Shown: positions 24,401 to 35,314, counted from the stretch's first letter. The stretch: DNA of 64,000 nt from Siderastrea siderea (GCA_964030785.1 OZ034970.1:3135911-3199910), one strand, 5' to 3'. The notes: a model not told the origin generated them from the letters alone. Program-made: numbers and translations.

Positions 24401-27400
24401 ACCTAAACGACCTGAAACTTATATTTTTAGAACTAGTTCACCAAAGCCTTTATTCTGGCAGATTTTGAGAAAATCGGATTTTTCTATCTTGCATACCCTT
24501 AGTCGGTTCTTACAGCAAACCGCTCTTAAACGTTTTTCTTTATATAATTACATTTGGTCGGAAGTCTAAGCTCGTTTTCAGCGCTAAATATTTTGATACG
24601 ACAAAATTAACCTAGTGTCGATTGTAGCATTTTTATTCCCTCATGTGAGCTAGAGTTCAAATGTGTGGATTGAAATAATTTGTCTGAGTTAAAGACAGAC
24701 TTTTCAAAACCAAATCAATTTATTATCGTGCCTGCAATTTACTCCGGGAATTTGCTTTGTTTTTTTTTCCCAGAAAAGGTTAAAAAGCCTCAGGAAGTCC
24801 AACGCTCGAAATGTATGCTTTATTTCTTAGTTGCCGACATCCAGATAAGCCTTCTTCTTTGAGGAAAATATTATATTCTGTCCTGGAGCAACCAATTCGT
24901 TCCTTTGAGCAGCTTTGAGCCCTTCATTGTCCAGTTCATATGAAATGAGACTTTCAGAACTTTCCATGACCTATTTTGATCCGTACAATGTCTAAAACCC
25001 TCTTAAAATTACCATAGACACCTTTTTTCGAATTCCTCCAAATAAACGTCAGAGGCATTGCATATCCCTGTCCCCAAGAAAACCACCCGGCACGTTCAAG
25101 TTATTACCCTTTACCATCCCCGCCTGTACCCCCAGTTATCATTAAGATACCAATCAATCGTCCAGTGACCTGGAAGAACCTACGACGACGAAATTCTTTT
25201 TCTGTTCGCTTCACTAGAGGACGATGCCTTTTATAAGACGCGTCTTATATTAAACATAGGCGCGCAATACGCGCAGAGCCAATGACGTTTTTTTTTCACA
25301 ATATGGTAAAATTTGTCCTGACAACCTATGGGACTTTACACCTCCGGTAAGTCCCACCCTAAACCCTCAGCCCCCCCCCCCCCCCCCCAAAACATCTTGT
25401 GGTTATCCACTATAAAACCTGGTAATGATTCAGCAGCGTGACTACGCGGAGTAAAAAAAAAAAACCGAAGAAAGCTCTTTGTTTCACGGTTCTTCAAAGA
25501 ACACAGACAAAAACAAGTAAACTTAAACTTAAACTCACCGTCGAAAAATATTGCATACATAATTTAGGCAAAGATCAGTGGAAAGTTAAAGTGCTACTAC
25601 GATGAATATTTCTTGTTTTGTTTTCACCTTTTTTTAACTTCAAACTGTTCAACAGATGCCATATTATATGAAAAGCGATAAATTAGATCGATATATGCTT
25701 ACACGGCCCAGGAATATATGTCCGAAAACCGCATTAAACCCGTCCGCCATTACTCAGTTCGCGAATGAGAAGCCCGCGAATTTCATGGAAGCAGTCTTAT
25801 CTCTAACCACGTGAATTATGCTTGTGACGTAGAAGTCTCAACCATCGCCACAACAAAGGCCAGAGAAGAGTATAATGAAGAGTCGAAAATAGAGAGCCAA
25901 ACATTGCATTATATGGATGTGCTTTCCGTCGAATTTGTTGTCCAGTTCTCTTGAGAGAGATTTAGAACAATTTTTTGGCGGCGGCGAACTCGCAGAAGTC
26001 GCGCCATACGATGACAGTTTAGAGCCTCTCGCTACCGAAGAGGAAGTCGTCTCACAATGCAAGAATGGATCAAGAAGCCGAACAAATATCCCAATTATCC
26101 CAAATCACTGAAATCCTTCCGATAATACAACAAATTTAACTGTTTCACACGTCTGTCGTGTTGAGGTCCGTCAGCTGTTTCTTACTCTTGCTTTTTTTCT
26201 CTTGTCGATGCGGGTTGAATTTGTTGTTGCTATGTTCACAGATTTGTTGCAGTATCCTGAATTGTAGTTAGAAAGATTCTACACCTAAAGATAATATATC
26301 CTATAATGATAAGCTCCCTTCTAAAAGAAAAGCCCACACAACGCTACATGAAAGTTTTTTGAATAAGTATAGAGCCCTGAGCCTAACATACATTCAGAAT
26401 TTTATGGATGAGACAAAAGGTCGAGGAAAATAAATCCACGTCAACGAAGCGATGTTGCGAATCGCCCGTGTAATTGTGCGAACACGGCAATCTTACTACC
26501 TAGTAAACAAGCAAATGAAATTTAATAGAGATAAACTCTGATTTACCATCAGAAGTCTAGGTATAAACTGTGGAATACGCCGTCACATCGAAAGCGTTAC
26601 TAAGAGATCGGAGAATTGGCTTCCCCAAACGCAGGGAAAGGCTCTTGAAATTATAGCTAATTATTTACGACTTTGGGAGCTCGCTACGCCGTACGCCAAG
26701 AGAAATTAATTGAAGTTGGCTACGCGGTACGCGGAGAGAGATAAATTGAAATGTACGAGGGATGTTAGGAGCTGGCTACCCAGTAAAAAGAACAAGCAAT
26801 ATACAGTAAGGTTTGTTATGGTCGATTAAGCTCGGTTGTTTATATTTCACGTTATAAATGTAGTGGCCGAGTAATTCAAAGAAATTTCGCGTAATGTTTT
26901 CGTTTGTAGAACGAGGAATGCAGGGTGATGTTCTGTTATGGTCCACTAGTTTATAGGAACTTCAAATAATATTCTTTCAGCGGAAGTTTAAGTGGGGAAC
27001 GTTAATAGTACACAGAATACACGGTAATGTTTTGCTACCACGTACCACGTCGCCAAGTTAAATAAAAATAAATTCTGCGCATCGCGGAGCCGGCTTGGCG
27101 GCGACGCAGAAAATAGTTCATCAGGTGAGTTCATGCGAAGGGGCACATATTATGCAGTTAAGCCGAAATCTGTTGGGACTTATACATGTATATGCAAAAG
27201 ACAACCGAGCGAAGTATCTCTTAGGTATGACAGGAAATGTGTATCTTACAGTACATGTGATGTTAGCACAAACGGCAAATAAATATTCGCCCACCATTTG
27301 ACGATCCCGCTCAGATATGATTGCTGATGTTTTTCTTCCTGATGGCTGGAACTGATCCTGGTTTCAAATATTTCCTTGTACCTTTCTCATAAAATGCTTG

Positions 27401-29969
27401 AGTAAATCATTCAGCCGTAAAATACACAGAGCAAATAGTGTCCAAGTCCTTCCGGTGCACGCAAACGAAGCTTTTCCGCTTAAAATAAACGTACCCACTC
27501 GTCAATGAACTGTGAATGGAAATTTCCGATTCATCAATGCTTTCTTTGCCGTAATCTTCAACAACAGAGCGCCGACCACGCATACTGCAGCTCAAAATCG
27601 AAGAGATGAATCTTACGAACCCTCACACCTCTCCGAATGCATAAGAAAGTAGCCACGTTAGTTTTGTTGTGTTGAGACTTCTACGTCACTTCCTCTCTGG
27701 GCCAACTCGGCCCAACTCATCCCGGTCATTTTTGAATTGAGCAATGGCGGCAAGCCGAATTCGAAAATTACAGTTAAAATAATCGGACTTCCCGTACGAA
27801 TTTCGACTTTAAACTTTGCACGGTGAGTAACGTGTACTTATATTTTCGAAATATGGAGAGAACAAAAACCTCATATTTTTGATCATAGTAGCACTTTAAC
27901 AATTTTACTTCAGAAATAAATGCAAGTTGCAGTTGAACCTTTTAATTTCTTACTTCTACCGGCGAATATCCAATACTTTTCAGTGCTCATAAACGGTCAA
28001 CTTTCTAAAGGGTGCCGTTTTGACGCTCTGCGTGATTTGCGTGACACGCGACTCGCTTTACTTTGTTTAATTTGTAAGGTTTCAGACGTTTCAGGCAACC
28101 ACTTACGTTCTTAGTACATTGTATTGTCAAAACAGGAGTCTGCCATCAAACGGCGTTTCTTGTATCCACAATACTGACAATATTTTCGTTCGAAATCGGT
28201 TTGAACCAGCGTTTATAAACACGACTGAAATAGTTTTGCAACTATATTTATTTCCCCTGTTATTTGAAGTTGCTTGCTTTGTAATCAAGTCGGCTATAAT
28301 AATTTTCGTCTTTTTGCTTCACAAATCGACCAAAGTATGTTTACATTTGTAACTTTCCCACGGTACAAAGTTATTTTTAGCTCACGTGTTTATTTGGAGT
28401 CTCAACCTACAGCCGAATAAATTTCGTTTGCTTTACCTTCGAACAGTACGAAAATGTTCAAATTCAGCTCGCTTTCCAGTAGATCCAACAGGTCTCTGTT
28501 AGAATGCTTTGTCACATATCTGTTGTTGTTAATCTGTCGGTACTGTTTCGGTCGGTTCGAGATGTTTCAAGTGTTGCGTTACATTCCTTATAAGGCTGAA
28601 ATTACAGTTGTCAACTATGCAAATTTCTCAACATACGCTTTACACTTTGAGCTATGAATAACCCCGAAGTAACGTTTAGTATCTTGTTAAGATTTTACTA
28701 CATCCATCCTCTAATTCCTTGATCACCACTGTGACTTGGATTTTAAGACTAGTTTCATTCAAGTTTTTCAGTTTTAAGAATAGCTAGCAACAAGCCGCGC
28801 AATTTCCGATTTAGTTTTAATTGGGTTCATGTTTTATAACACGCACACAAAAATGACACTGCAAATTTTAGATTCGCTGTTACCGAGAGATAATCCCGAA
28901 AAATTTTATGCTGTTTTACTCTACTCTTTTCACTATCGTTATAAACTTGGGCTTTAAATATTGTTTCTTTCACTGTTACAATTAGGGATCGATGTAACGT
29001 TAATTTCCACGTGCTGTTCATACAACATCTCAAATTGGCAAGTCCGTCTTGTATTTGCTGCTGTGGAAAAATGTACTTCAGCTAAGTAAACACAGGACTA
29101 CAACGCGAATAAAATCCTGCCAGACCTCACGTACACAAAACAGGCATTCGAAGTAGATCCACACTTGCGAATGCAAAACACTTCAAAGCCCGGGGGTCTT
29201 ACTCCCATAACATTAGCTGTATGGGTTTGTGCCGCTGATAAGGTAAGACTTTCAGTGTCCCGGTGCACACCCCCACCCATCGTCTCACAGAATATCCCCC
29301 CAGCCTCACAAATCGTAAGACAGACGTATGTCTCACGTACGTACGTACAACATCTATCCAGACGTCTATCGTTGATTTTTAGCCTCTGACAGTAGCCATA
29401 TGACGTCACTAACGTGACGTCATTGGCTAAAAACGAGTTAAAGGCGTTTCATAGAAAGAAGGCGTTGTTGTATTATCATGCATAAAACACTTGGCACATT
29501 TGAGAATACCAGAGAACCGTCGCAGGCATTCTGTTTCGGCTCCGGCTTCCTACATTCCTCTCCGATGCTCTCAAATGTATGTTGGTCCTGTTTTATGATA
29601 CTATAGATGTTTTTACCCTCTTTATCTGTAAAGTAAAACTCAGACAAATCTCTCTGTTTTTGCGTTGTCAGGTTTGTGTATGGCATGGTAGCAGACGAGC
29701 GTGCTCTATTTTTAAAATTAGTCAAGCTGAATGTGGAAACTAAGGAGTTTGTCGCATGGGAGGAGTCGGGCGGGTTTACTTCAGAGCCTGTGTTTGTAAA
29801 AGCACCCGATGGAAAAGCAGAGGATGACGGGGTCGTGCTGTCATGTGTAATCAATCCCACTGACCAGACCACCTCTCTGTTGGTACTGGACGCAAAAGAG
29901 TTTAAGGAGCTGGGACGAGCAGTGGTTCAAGGAGTTGTCCCAGCGACCTTTCATGGCTTATTTCAGTAG
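15480..29969 (+). CDS. carotenoid cleavage oxygenase, BCO/RPE65 family, copy A (intact, 3 coding exons)
   Basis: Joined coding exons are 15480-15987, 17715-18426 and 29672-29969: 1518 nt, 505 residues, with consistent phases and GT/AG sites. The family cleaves carotenoids (for example beta-carotene to retinal) or isomerises retinyl esters with a non-haem Fe(II) in a seven-bladed beta-propeller. All four expected iron ligands are visible: H180 in AHPH, H238 in YFHSF, H308 in FHHIN and H501 in FHGLF at the C-terminus. Other family marks are RNGPGRFE and HWFDG near residues 40-57, PDPC near residue 104, and EDDGVVLS in exon 3. Length matches the family (about 500-550). No signal peptide is seen, so it is probably cytosolic or membrane-associated. 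Intron 2 is 11.2 kb and stuffed with mobile DNA. Enzyme versus isomerase role and substrate cannot be told from sequence alone. By hand count exon 1 is about 83% identical to copy B at protein level. Confidence 0.92.
15988..16278. other. first part of intron 1 of copy A
   Basis: Starts with the GTAACC donor shared with copy B and runs on as sequence paralogous to the intron 1 of B and C (the CCCCCTGGTGGT-like stretch and the later CTTCAGTTTGC-like stretch). The open frame of exon 1 simply reads into it to a stop at 16037. Confidence 0.7.
16279..16496. mobile_element. CAGGGT-ended element with expanded GGGCTCC heptamer array
   Basis: Begins CAGGGTCCCAAGGGGG, almost identical to the element at 12283, and ends ACAACCCTG. 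About 16409-16481 is a near-perfect tandem array of the heptamer GGGCTCC (roughly ten units). No clean target duplication is visible (flanks TCGTAT and TAGTAG). It sits in intron 1 of copy A and is missing from B and C. The Arg-Ser-Pro-Glu-Pro-Gly repeat protein on the - strand is an artefact of the array. Confidence 0.65.
16630..16895 (+). mobile_element. LINE 3' end fragment with simple-repeat tail
   Basis: Around 16660-16740 the translation (allowing one frameshift) resembles the common end of a non-LTR retrotransposon protein: GAQLWNNLP-like text followed by a Lys/Phe-rich stretch. It then has an untranslated tail with AATAAAG at about 16849 and a short TATG/TGTATG microsatellite. It is absent from intron 1 of copies B and C. 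Confidence 0.45.
16900..17670. mobile_element. long foldback element in intron 1 of copy A
   Basis: Arms of about 300 bp mirror each other from the outside inward: GGGGTCCACAATGG against CCGTTATGGACTCC, AAGAAAAGGAATAAT against ATTCCTTTTCTT, AGCATCAAGCTGATAGAC against GTCTATCAGCTTGCTGC, and AAGTACACAATG against ATTGTGTACTTA. The centre (17205-17265, - strand) has tRNA-like A- and B-box words (AGCTCAGTGGTTAGAGCATC). Introns 1 of B and C lack it, so it inserted after duplication. Its right end lies about 45 bp before the exon 2 acceptor. Confidence 0.75.
19886..24535. mobile_element. 4.65-kb foldback element with ~1.2-kb inverted arms, intron 2 of copy A
   Basis: The left arm (about 19886-21053) reappears inverted as the right arm (about 23268-24535). 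Matching words include GTTTAAGAGCGG at the outer ends, CCAGAATAAAGG, CTCCGGGTTAATCTTATTTAGG, CGCGCAGGGCAAAATACG, ACAACGGTCGTTAGCGACAA, and GGTGACACGTAC at the inner ends. Arms differ by scattered substitutions. The 2.2-kb centre has no coding capacity but holds three related copies of a GCTGCCTTTCCTATGCATGTCGC-type motif near 21640, 21960 and (inverted) 23080, and poly-C/G tracts. No certain target duplication was found. It is missing from copies B and C. Confidence 0.8.
23908..23995. mobile_element. 88-bp MITE nested in the right arm of the large foldback
   Basis: Terminal inverted repeats of about 30 bp start TAGCCTCCCACGCAGTCGT on both ends, with two mismatches. The element is flanked by the 9-bp direct repeat GTTTTCAAA at 23899-23907 and 23996-24004. 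The left arm of the host foldback (around 20410) carries the uninterrupted site with a single copy, so this is a demonstrable insertion after the foldback formed. A 9-bp duplication fits Mutator-like or some hAT elements. Confidence 0.85.
25590..27895. mobile_element. 2.3-kb non-autonomous element at TTAA target, intron 2 of copy A
   Basis: Ends are inverted: AGTGCTACTA... on the left and its complement on the right, each next to TTAA (25586-25589 and 27896-27899), as for piggyBac- or Kolobok-type insertion. Homology of the arms continues inward, for example GTGACGTAGAAGTCTCAAC near 25826 against GTTGAGACTTCTACGTCAC near 27672, and CGTCCGCCATTACTCA against GAGCAATGGCGGCAAG. The interior holds only short open frames; no transposase or DDE motif was recognised. 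Confidence 0.7.
27900..29460. other. intron 2 of copy A, remaining insert DNA
   Basis: No gene recognised. At 29402-29422 two TGACGTCA-type octamers are arranged head to head around CTAACG (a CREB/ATF-like palindrome). Paralogy with intron 2 of copy B resumes near 29465 (TTGTATTATCAT, then GAGAATACCAGAGAAC). Confidence 0.5.
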
Positions 29970-31534
29970 GAAGTGAGCAAGGCTGTCCAGGTCATTTTCA
30001 GAGGACCGAGAATTGGAGTGGAGTGGAGGGGGGGGGGGGGGGGGGAGGGGATATACGTAACAGCTAAGCAGCTAATCTTGATATTGTAGGCGCCGAAACA
30101 GCTAGCAGTAACAATTTCGCTGTAACAGTAAAAACCATTTAACTCCCCACCGCCAAAAAAAAAATGTCAAAGTAACGACATGTTAATGGCGAAATTTAAT
30201 TCTGAGTTTTGTTTCTCCTTTCCGGGAGGGGAGGGGGGGGCAACACTTTTCCTCCATTTTGTTGTTTTCTATTGCAAACTAGGACAATTGAATATTGTTT
30301 GAACCTCGCTGGGATTGCGACGTTTTTAACCAAGGCTGGTAATTGCAGTAAAATGTTCCCATCGTTACCTAATTGTTTAGTATCTATTTCACAAGTTAAG
30401 TGAAGTCATGTTATTATAGCGGTTCCTCCAGAAATCATTTGTGCTATACTTTATTCAAAAGCGCGCTCTTAAGTACTCACAAATATACAATGCATATTTC
30501 ACCTTTTCATATTATCTGCAATACGGCGATTCTTTTTACAGGTCACATTCGACACGTCACAGACAAAGGTCACTGTGCTACTGATGTATAAACAAGCTAA
30601 ACAGTGTCCCGTAACCTTAGGTCTAAATCAGGCTAAAACGTCATCTAGTATGCCAGTGGACTCGTTGCAGTTTGTTTATACACCGGCAACACAATTGCCA
30701 GTGGAATGTTACCCAGCCGCTATGATAAGAACCATTTTAATGTTATTTTAAATGCCAATAATTTAAATTTTATCATCCTTTTATGCTTTTGTATGAAAGA
30801 ACCTCTGTTTAGTGCTTTTTGATGTAATTCAATGGGGGAGTTACACGCATTGCTGAGACAAGAGTTGTTCGGTGAAAGTATTTTGTGACGTTGTAAAAAA
30901 CAACTGAACAGCTATAAAGTTAACAACGTGGACATTAAATGTCATATGCATTACACGCAATGTAGGTAGCTTAGAGTGAAAATAAAAGCTGCTTTATCTA
31001 CTAATAACTTTATGATCCTTCCTTAGCTTGGTTCACCAGTTTCTCTAGTTGATAAGTTTTCTGTTTATTTACGAAACCGAAGGAAGATAACAACTACGTG
31101 TATATATATAATTAATGCGTCCAACAAATGGCAATCTAATTCTGTACGAATCAGGCAGGCGCTCAAGATAAACATTTTTGCTAAAAATAATTAGTTACTC
31201 ACCAACGTCTCAGTTTCACGTGCTTAGAAGCAAAAAATAAAGACTAAAGGGCACGATTTCATTGACCCTTCTAGATCAGCTCAGATCGAGAATGATTAGA
31301 ACACATTAGATGCAGCTTAATAATCAGTTATATCATGAATGGTAAGAATCAGTAAAATTCCATCAAATAATTTCATTGTGTTGTAAAAGTTCGATATTCC
31401 AAGAAATTTTTTGTATCCATTTTGTGAGTGCCGGACCAAACGTCCACAGAACTTGCAAGTCCACCGTTTTCCGAAGTTAGGTCTTCATGTTTAGACTTAT
31501 CAGTGAACCAAAAAATGGGTGTCTTATCCAGGGT
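29970..31534. other. 3' flank of copy A and A-B intergenic spacer
   Basis: Paralogous with the 3' flank of copy B (40722-43387) and, more loosely, of copy C. Shared words include CAATCTAATTCTGTACGAATCAGG at about 31131 and 43208 (with a diverged counterpart at 52391) and TCAGCTCAGA at 31279 and 43364. A G-tract interrupts at 30030. It holds no open frame of interest. Confidence 0.6.
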
Positions 31535-31657
31535 CCCAGGTCTCTAACTTGCCGCGCAAACTCGAAGGCCCTGGGAAAATGGGGCAAAGATTTGGTGGCA
31601 CGTCATCTCGGTCATGGGTGAAGTGTTGCGTGACGAAACAAGCTCCTCAGTAAGCTG
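31535..31657 (+). promoter_or_regulatory. probable untranslated first exon / promoter-proximal block of copy B
   Basis: Same block as before copy A: CCCAGGTCTCTAAC, AAACTCGAAGGCCCTGGG, GTTGCGTGACGAAACA, then CTCCTCAGTAAGCTG and a GTAAGT donor from 31658. The acceptor side would be the TAG before 35291, 24 bases upstream of the copy B start codon. The 3.6-kb gap between them includes the Penelope-like insertion. Confidence 0.5.
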
Positions 31658-31799
31658 GTAAGTATAAACATTGACCTTATATAATGTTTTCGAGATATAC
31701 AAGCGGACTGGTTAATCCCGGGTAAAAACAAATCATTATTATTATTATGTCTTTGTTTTAGCTTTCAATTGTCCTTTATGGCGTGTTTGCTTTGTTTAA

Positions 31800-32935
31800 T
31801 GTACTAGCTTACGATACTTTCGACTTACTGAGAATATTGATAATCTGCTATGATCACAAGTGTTTTTCAAGATCGCTCAGATGCTTTGAGCAAAAGCAGT
31901 TTGCACTTTAAAAGTTGCACTGTACTATCTTATGTGTGATTCGTGCTAATGGCAAACAGTCATCTCAGGTTCGTTTCCTCCAAGTTTCGTTAAAACGTAT
32001 TGTATTTTGTTGACATCCAGAGTTAGGTGGATGCCAGGGGTTATGTCAATAGGCCATGCTGTACATTTAGATAACGGGGGAAAACTAAAATATCCGCAAT
32101 GTCATCGATATATTTCTAATTGTGATGTTTTTTTCTGGATTAAATGTGCCGTGCTTGCTTCGGATCTAAGTTGAGCAGATTCGACACTTTGTTCGTACAA
32201 AAGCGTGATCTGCAATGTCATTGGCCCTCGGGGCACGCTATGCAAAATGCAAATAACAATATAATGATGCGCAGAATGACGTATTTATCGAAATGGCAAG
32301 AAACGTATTATCCATTTAACATCGATTTGCACAGATTGTTGAGTCAAGATCAGGGGTAAGCTATTGGAAAATTTCGAGTGAAAGAACTAAGACAAATCCC
32401 ACCGATGCAAATTTTGTGAGATGCAATTGTCATGCGTGTTTGCCCCCGTTCCGTGACACTGCATAATTGGTGGCCAATTTTGTTTCATTTCAGACAGCTT
32501 ATTGTGAAACGGAAAACTTTTGGCAACAATTATTTACTAGTAAACGTATAATAAGAGGAAAAACAGTGAAAGAGGAGTAATTTATTAAGGCTAGGTGTCA
32601 TGGTTTGCTTGCTGAACCTGCTCAATATTAAACACGTTCCAGTCGACTGAATACACTAGAATTCCGCTGTATCGAACACTCAAAGGGAACAAAAAGTTGT
32701 TGGAGATAGCAAGTGCTCGAAATAACCAATAGTAAATAACATTATCCAACAGAAAATAGAATAAGTTCGATACAGCAGGGATTCGAGATGACCAGGTTTC
32801 CAAATAGGGGATCTAGTATAACTTTATTAATTATATTTCAATCTCGAATTCCAGCAGTCTCATTTGTTCACGTGCACAGATTAACAGCAAACAGCCCTAC
32901 TTTTTGCCTTAAAAGGAAATTGCAGGTCATGCCAC
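31800..32935. other. 5' intron region of copy B, paralogous with A and C
   Basis: Collinear with 13500-14100 (unit A) and 44890-46480 (unit C), including GTACATTTAGATAACG and TTTCTGGATTAAA-like words. No coding sequence. About 32640-32790 contains TGTATCGAACACTC and its inverse GTTCGATACAG, probably a small decayed MITE. Confidence 0.5.
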
Positions 32936-32939
32936 AGAG

Positions 32940-33330
32940 TTCAAAGTTGTGTTTCAAAAGTTGAGATATGTCCAGGTTTGAACGCAGCTGCGAAAACTGC
33001 CAAATTGGCGAAAATTTGGAAAATTAGTCAAGTAAGTAAAAAGCAGTGCAAAAAGATGTTAGGAGGGTCCCAACGAGAACTGCGAAAATTTGAAAAATTT
33101 ATCTAGTCGATGAAAAGCAGTGCAAGGAGATGTTGGGAGGGCCCAACGAGAAATGAGAATTTACGAAAACTACCAAATCTGCGAAAATTTGGAGTCGAAG
33201 AAGAGGCTAGGAGGGCCCCAACGAGAACAGCAAATTTTACAAAAACTGCGACTCGAAATCTGTGAAAACTTCGAAAAATTGTAAATTTCGTATTTGCGTT
33301 CAAACTTGGACAAAAGTGCAAATGTAATCC
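32940..33330. repeat. degenerate tandem repeat upstream of copy B
   Basis: Words such as GGAGGGCCCCAACGAGAA, AAAACTGCCAAATCTGCG and GTCGATGAAAAGCAGTGCAA recur several times at 60-130 bp. The same repeat sits at 47160-47610 in unit C at the same position relative to the gene, so it predates the B-C duplication. Confidence 0.65.
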
Positions 33331-33424
33331 TTCAAATGGCCAAATGGACCAAACTCATTGAGACCACACTTGTTGACAAAGATCAGGTCCCTTCCCGGAT
33401 CATGATCATCCCTTCCAAGAATAC

Positions 33425-33440
33425 AAACAAACAAGGGGGT

Positions 33441-33476
<36 letters not shown>

Positions 33477-34989
33477 GACGTGAAACACAAAATTTTGGAT
33501 TTATCCACTTGGTTGATAATTGGCCACCGTAAAGAGATTGAAAGCTGACGTTTCGAGCGTTAACCCTTCGTCAGAGCGAATCAAGGAATTGTGGGTTGCA
33601 CTTCGTTTATATAGGGAGTGGTGGAGCTACGCTATTGGTAGGAACATGGCAACGTGAAAACAAGAATAAATTAGTTGAATGAAAAGCGTTCGTTGATACC
33701 GTGGGGATTAAGTGTGCCGATTTGAAAAATGAATTTTTGTTCTAGATTTTTTTTTGTACGGCCGCTACATCGACGACTGCATTGGCGCTATTTCATCCAG
33801 CAGAGAAGAACTCGATCATTTTATAACTTCTGTCAACTCCTTTCACCCGGCACTGAAATATACCTGGGAAATTTCCGAAACTTCAATCGCTTTTCTCGGC
33901 CTATCTACCAGTGTGCACTACAAACCTACAGATTCCTACAGTTATTTATTGCATTCATCCTCTCATCCTTCCCATGTCAAAAACTCCATCCCGTTTTCTC
34001 AATTTCTTAGACTTCGACGTTTATGTAGTGATGACTCCGATTTTTCCAACAAATCAGAGGAAATGTGTCATTTCTTCAAGAATCGTGGCTATCCTGATTC
34101 TGTTGTCAACACAGCTCAACACCGTGCTCAACAGATTGATCGACAGTCAGCACTGCAAACGTCACAGAAGGAAAAGAATGAGAGAATTCCATTTACACTC
34201 ACTTATCATCCACATAACCTGGCAGCCAAAAACATCATTCTAAAGAACTTTAAGTTACTCCAAAATGACAACGAAACAGGAAGAATCTTTTCACAACCCC
34301 CATTGGTTTCATTCAAACGCGACAAAAACATAGGGAACTTTCTAGTTAGAAGTGTACTTAAATCTGATGATCAACCAGGTACCTTTAAATGCGCGCGCAA
34401 ACGATGCAACACTTGTCCTTTCATTCACGATGCGGACAAAATAACAGGACCCAAGCGATCGATTAAAATCACTGATCGTTTCACATGCACCTCTGCAAAT
34501 GTTATCTATTGCATAACATGCACTTTATGCAAAGATATACATTGGTGAAACAGGGAGGAGATTAGGGGACCGTTTCCGCGAACACCTACATGACGTTGAA
34601 AGAAATGACAAGGACGCATCCAAACCAGTCGCCCGACATTTCAATCTCCCTAACCATTCTAGTGAACACATGACGATCTGTGGCCTTTCCCTACACCAGG
34701 GCAACACGGAAAGCCGAAAAAATCTAGAACAAAAATTCATTTTTCAAATCGGCACACTTAATCCCCACCTATCAACGAACGCTTTTCATTCAACTAATTT
34801 ATTCTTGTTTTTCACGTTGCCATGTTCCTACCAATAGCGTAGCTCCATCACTCCCTATATAAACGAAGTGCAACCCACAATTCCTTGATTCGCTCTGACG
34901 AAGGGCTAACGCTCGAAACGTCAGCTTTCAGTCTCTTTACGGTGGCCAATTTACCTTATCAACCAAGTTGATAAATCCAAAATTTTTTG
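33425..34989 (+). mobile_element. Penelope-like retroelement, 5'-truncated, with inverted terminal repeats and 14-bp target duplication
   Basis: A 1565-bp insertion is flanked by the identical 14-mer CCTTCCAAGAATAC at 33411-33424 and 34990-35003. Unit C carries the empty site once at 47695-47708. The coding remnant (33754-34837) opens at a reverse transcriptase catalytic motif YIDD. It continues with an HPSHVKNSIPFSQFLRLRR-type thumb segment, a Cys-rich CNTCPFI stretch, and a GIY-YIG endonuclease start (VIYCITC, then YIGETGRR). One frameshift separates the last two motifs at about 34535, so it is not functional. The element is bounded by inverted copies of about 250 bp (33505-33755 against 34725-34980), each with a hammerhead-like motif. 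All this is typical of the Penelope group. Confidence 0.88.
34893..34925 (+). ncRNA. hammerhead-ribozyme-like motif in Penelope terminal repeat
   Basis: The conserved order is present: CTGACGA at 34895-34901 (consensus CUGANGA), a short GC-rich hairpin with a TAAC loop, GAAAC at 34915-34919, then GTC at 34920-34922 with AGC able to pair with the upstream GCT. Helix III would be minimal, as in Penelope-type hammerheads thought to act as dimers. An inverted copy lies at about 33545-33580 (- strand) and a third at 3128-3170 (- strand). Confidence 0.5.
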
Positions 34990-35314
34990 CCTTCCAAGAA
35001 TACCCTGCATGCCTTGCCTCACTTGTACCCAATTACCTCTTGCTCACCCTTCTAGATATTGAATGGGTGCGAGTCAGAGTTGTGATGGGAGATGTTTCAT
35101 TGGTAACAATGGATCTCCAGTACAGTCTATCACAACACACTTCCAAGAATAAACAACTTACCCACCCTATTCTCGGATCCTTGTTTCATTACATAGAAAC
35201 AGCCATTATGTTGTTACACAATCTGGTTCCATCTGTTTTTAGTTTTACTTGCTGTATGCTAAATGACAATTTATCGTGTACCATATCTAGATTAATTCCA
35301 CCTTGCCTCCAAAC

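Noticed and set aside
29438..29872. 144-residue - strand open frame over exon 3 of copy A
   Set aside because: Antisense of exon 3; repeated at 40373-40657 for copy B.
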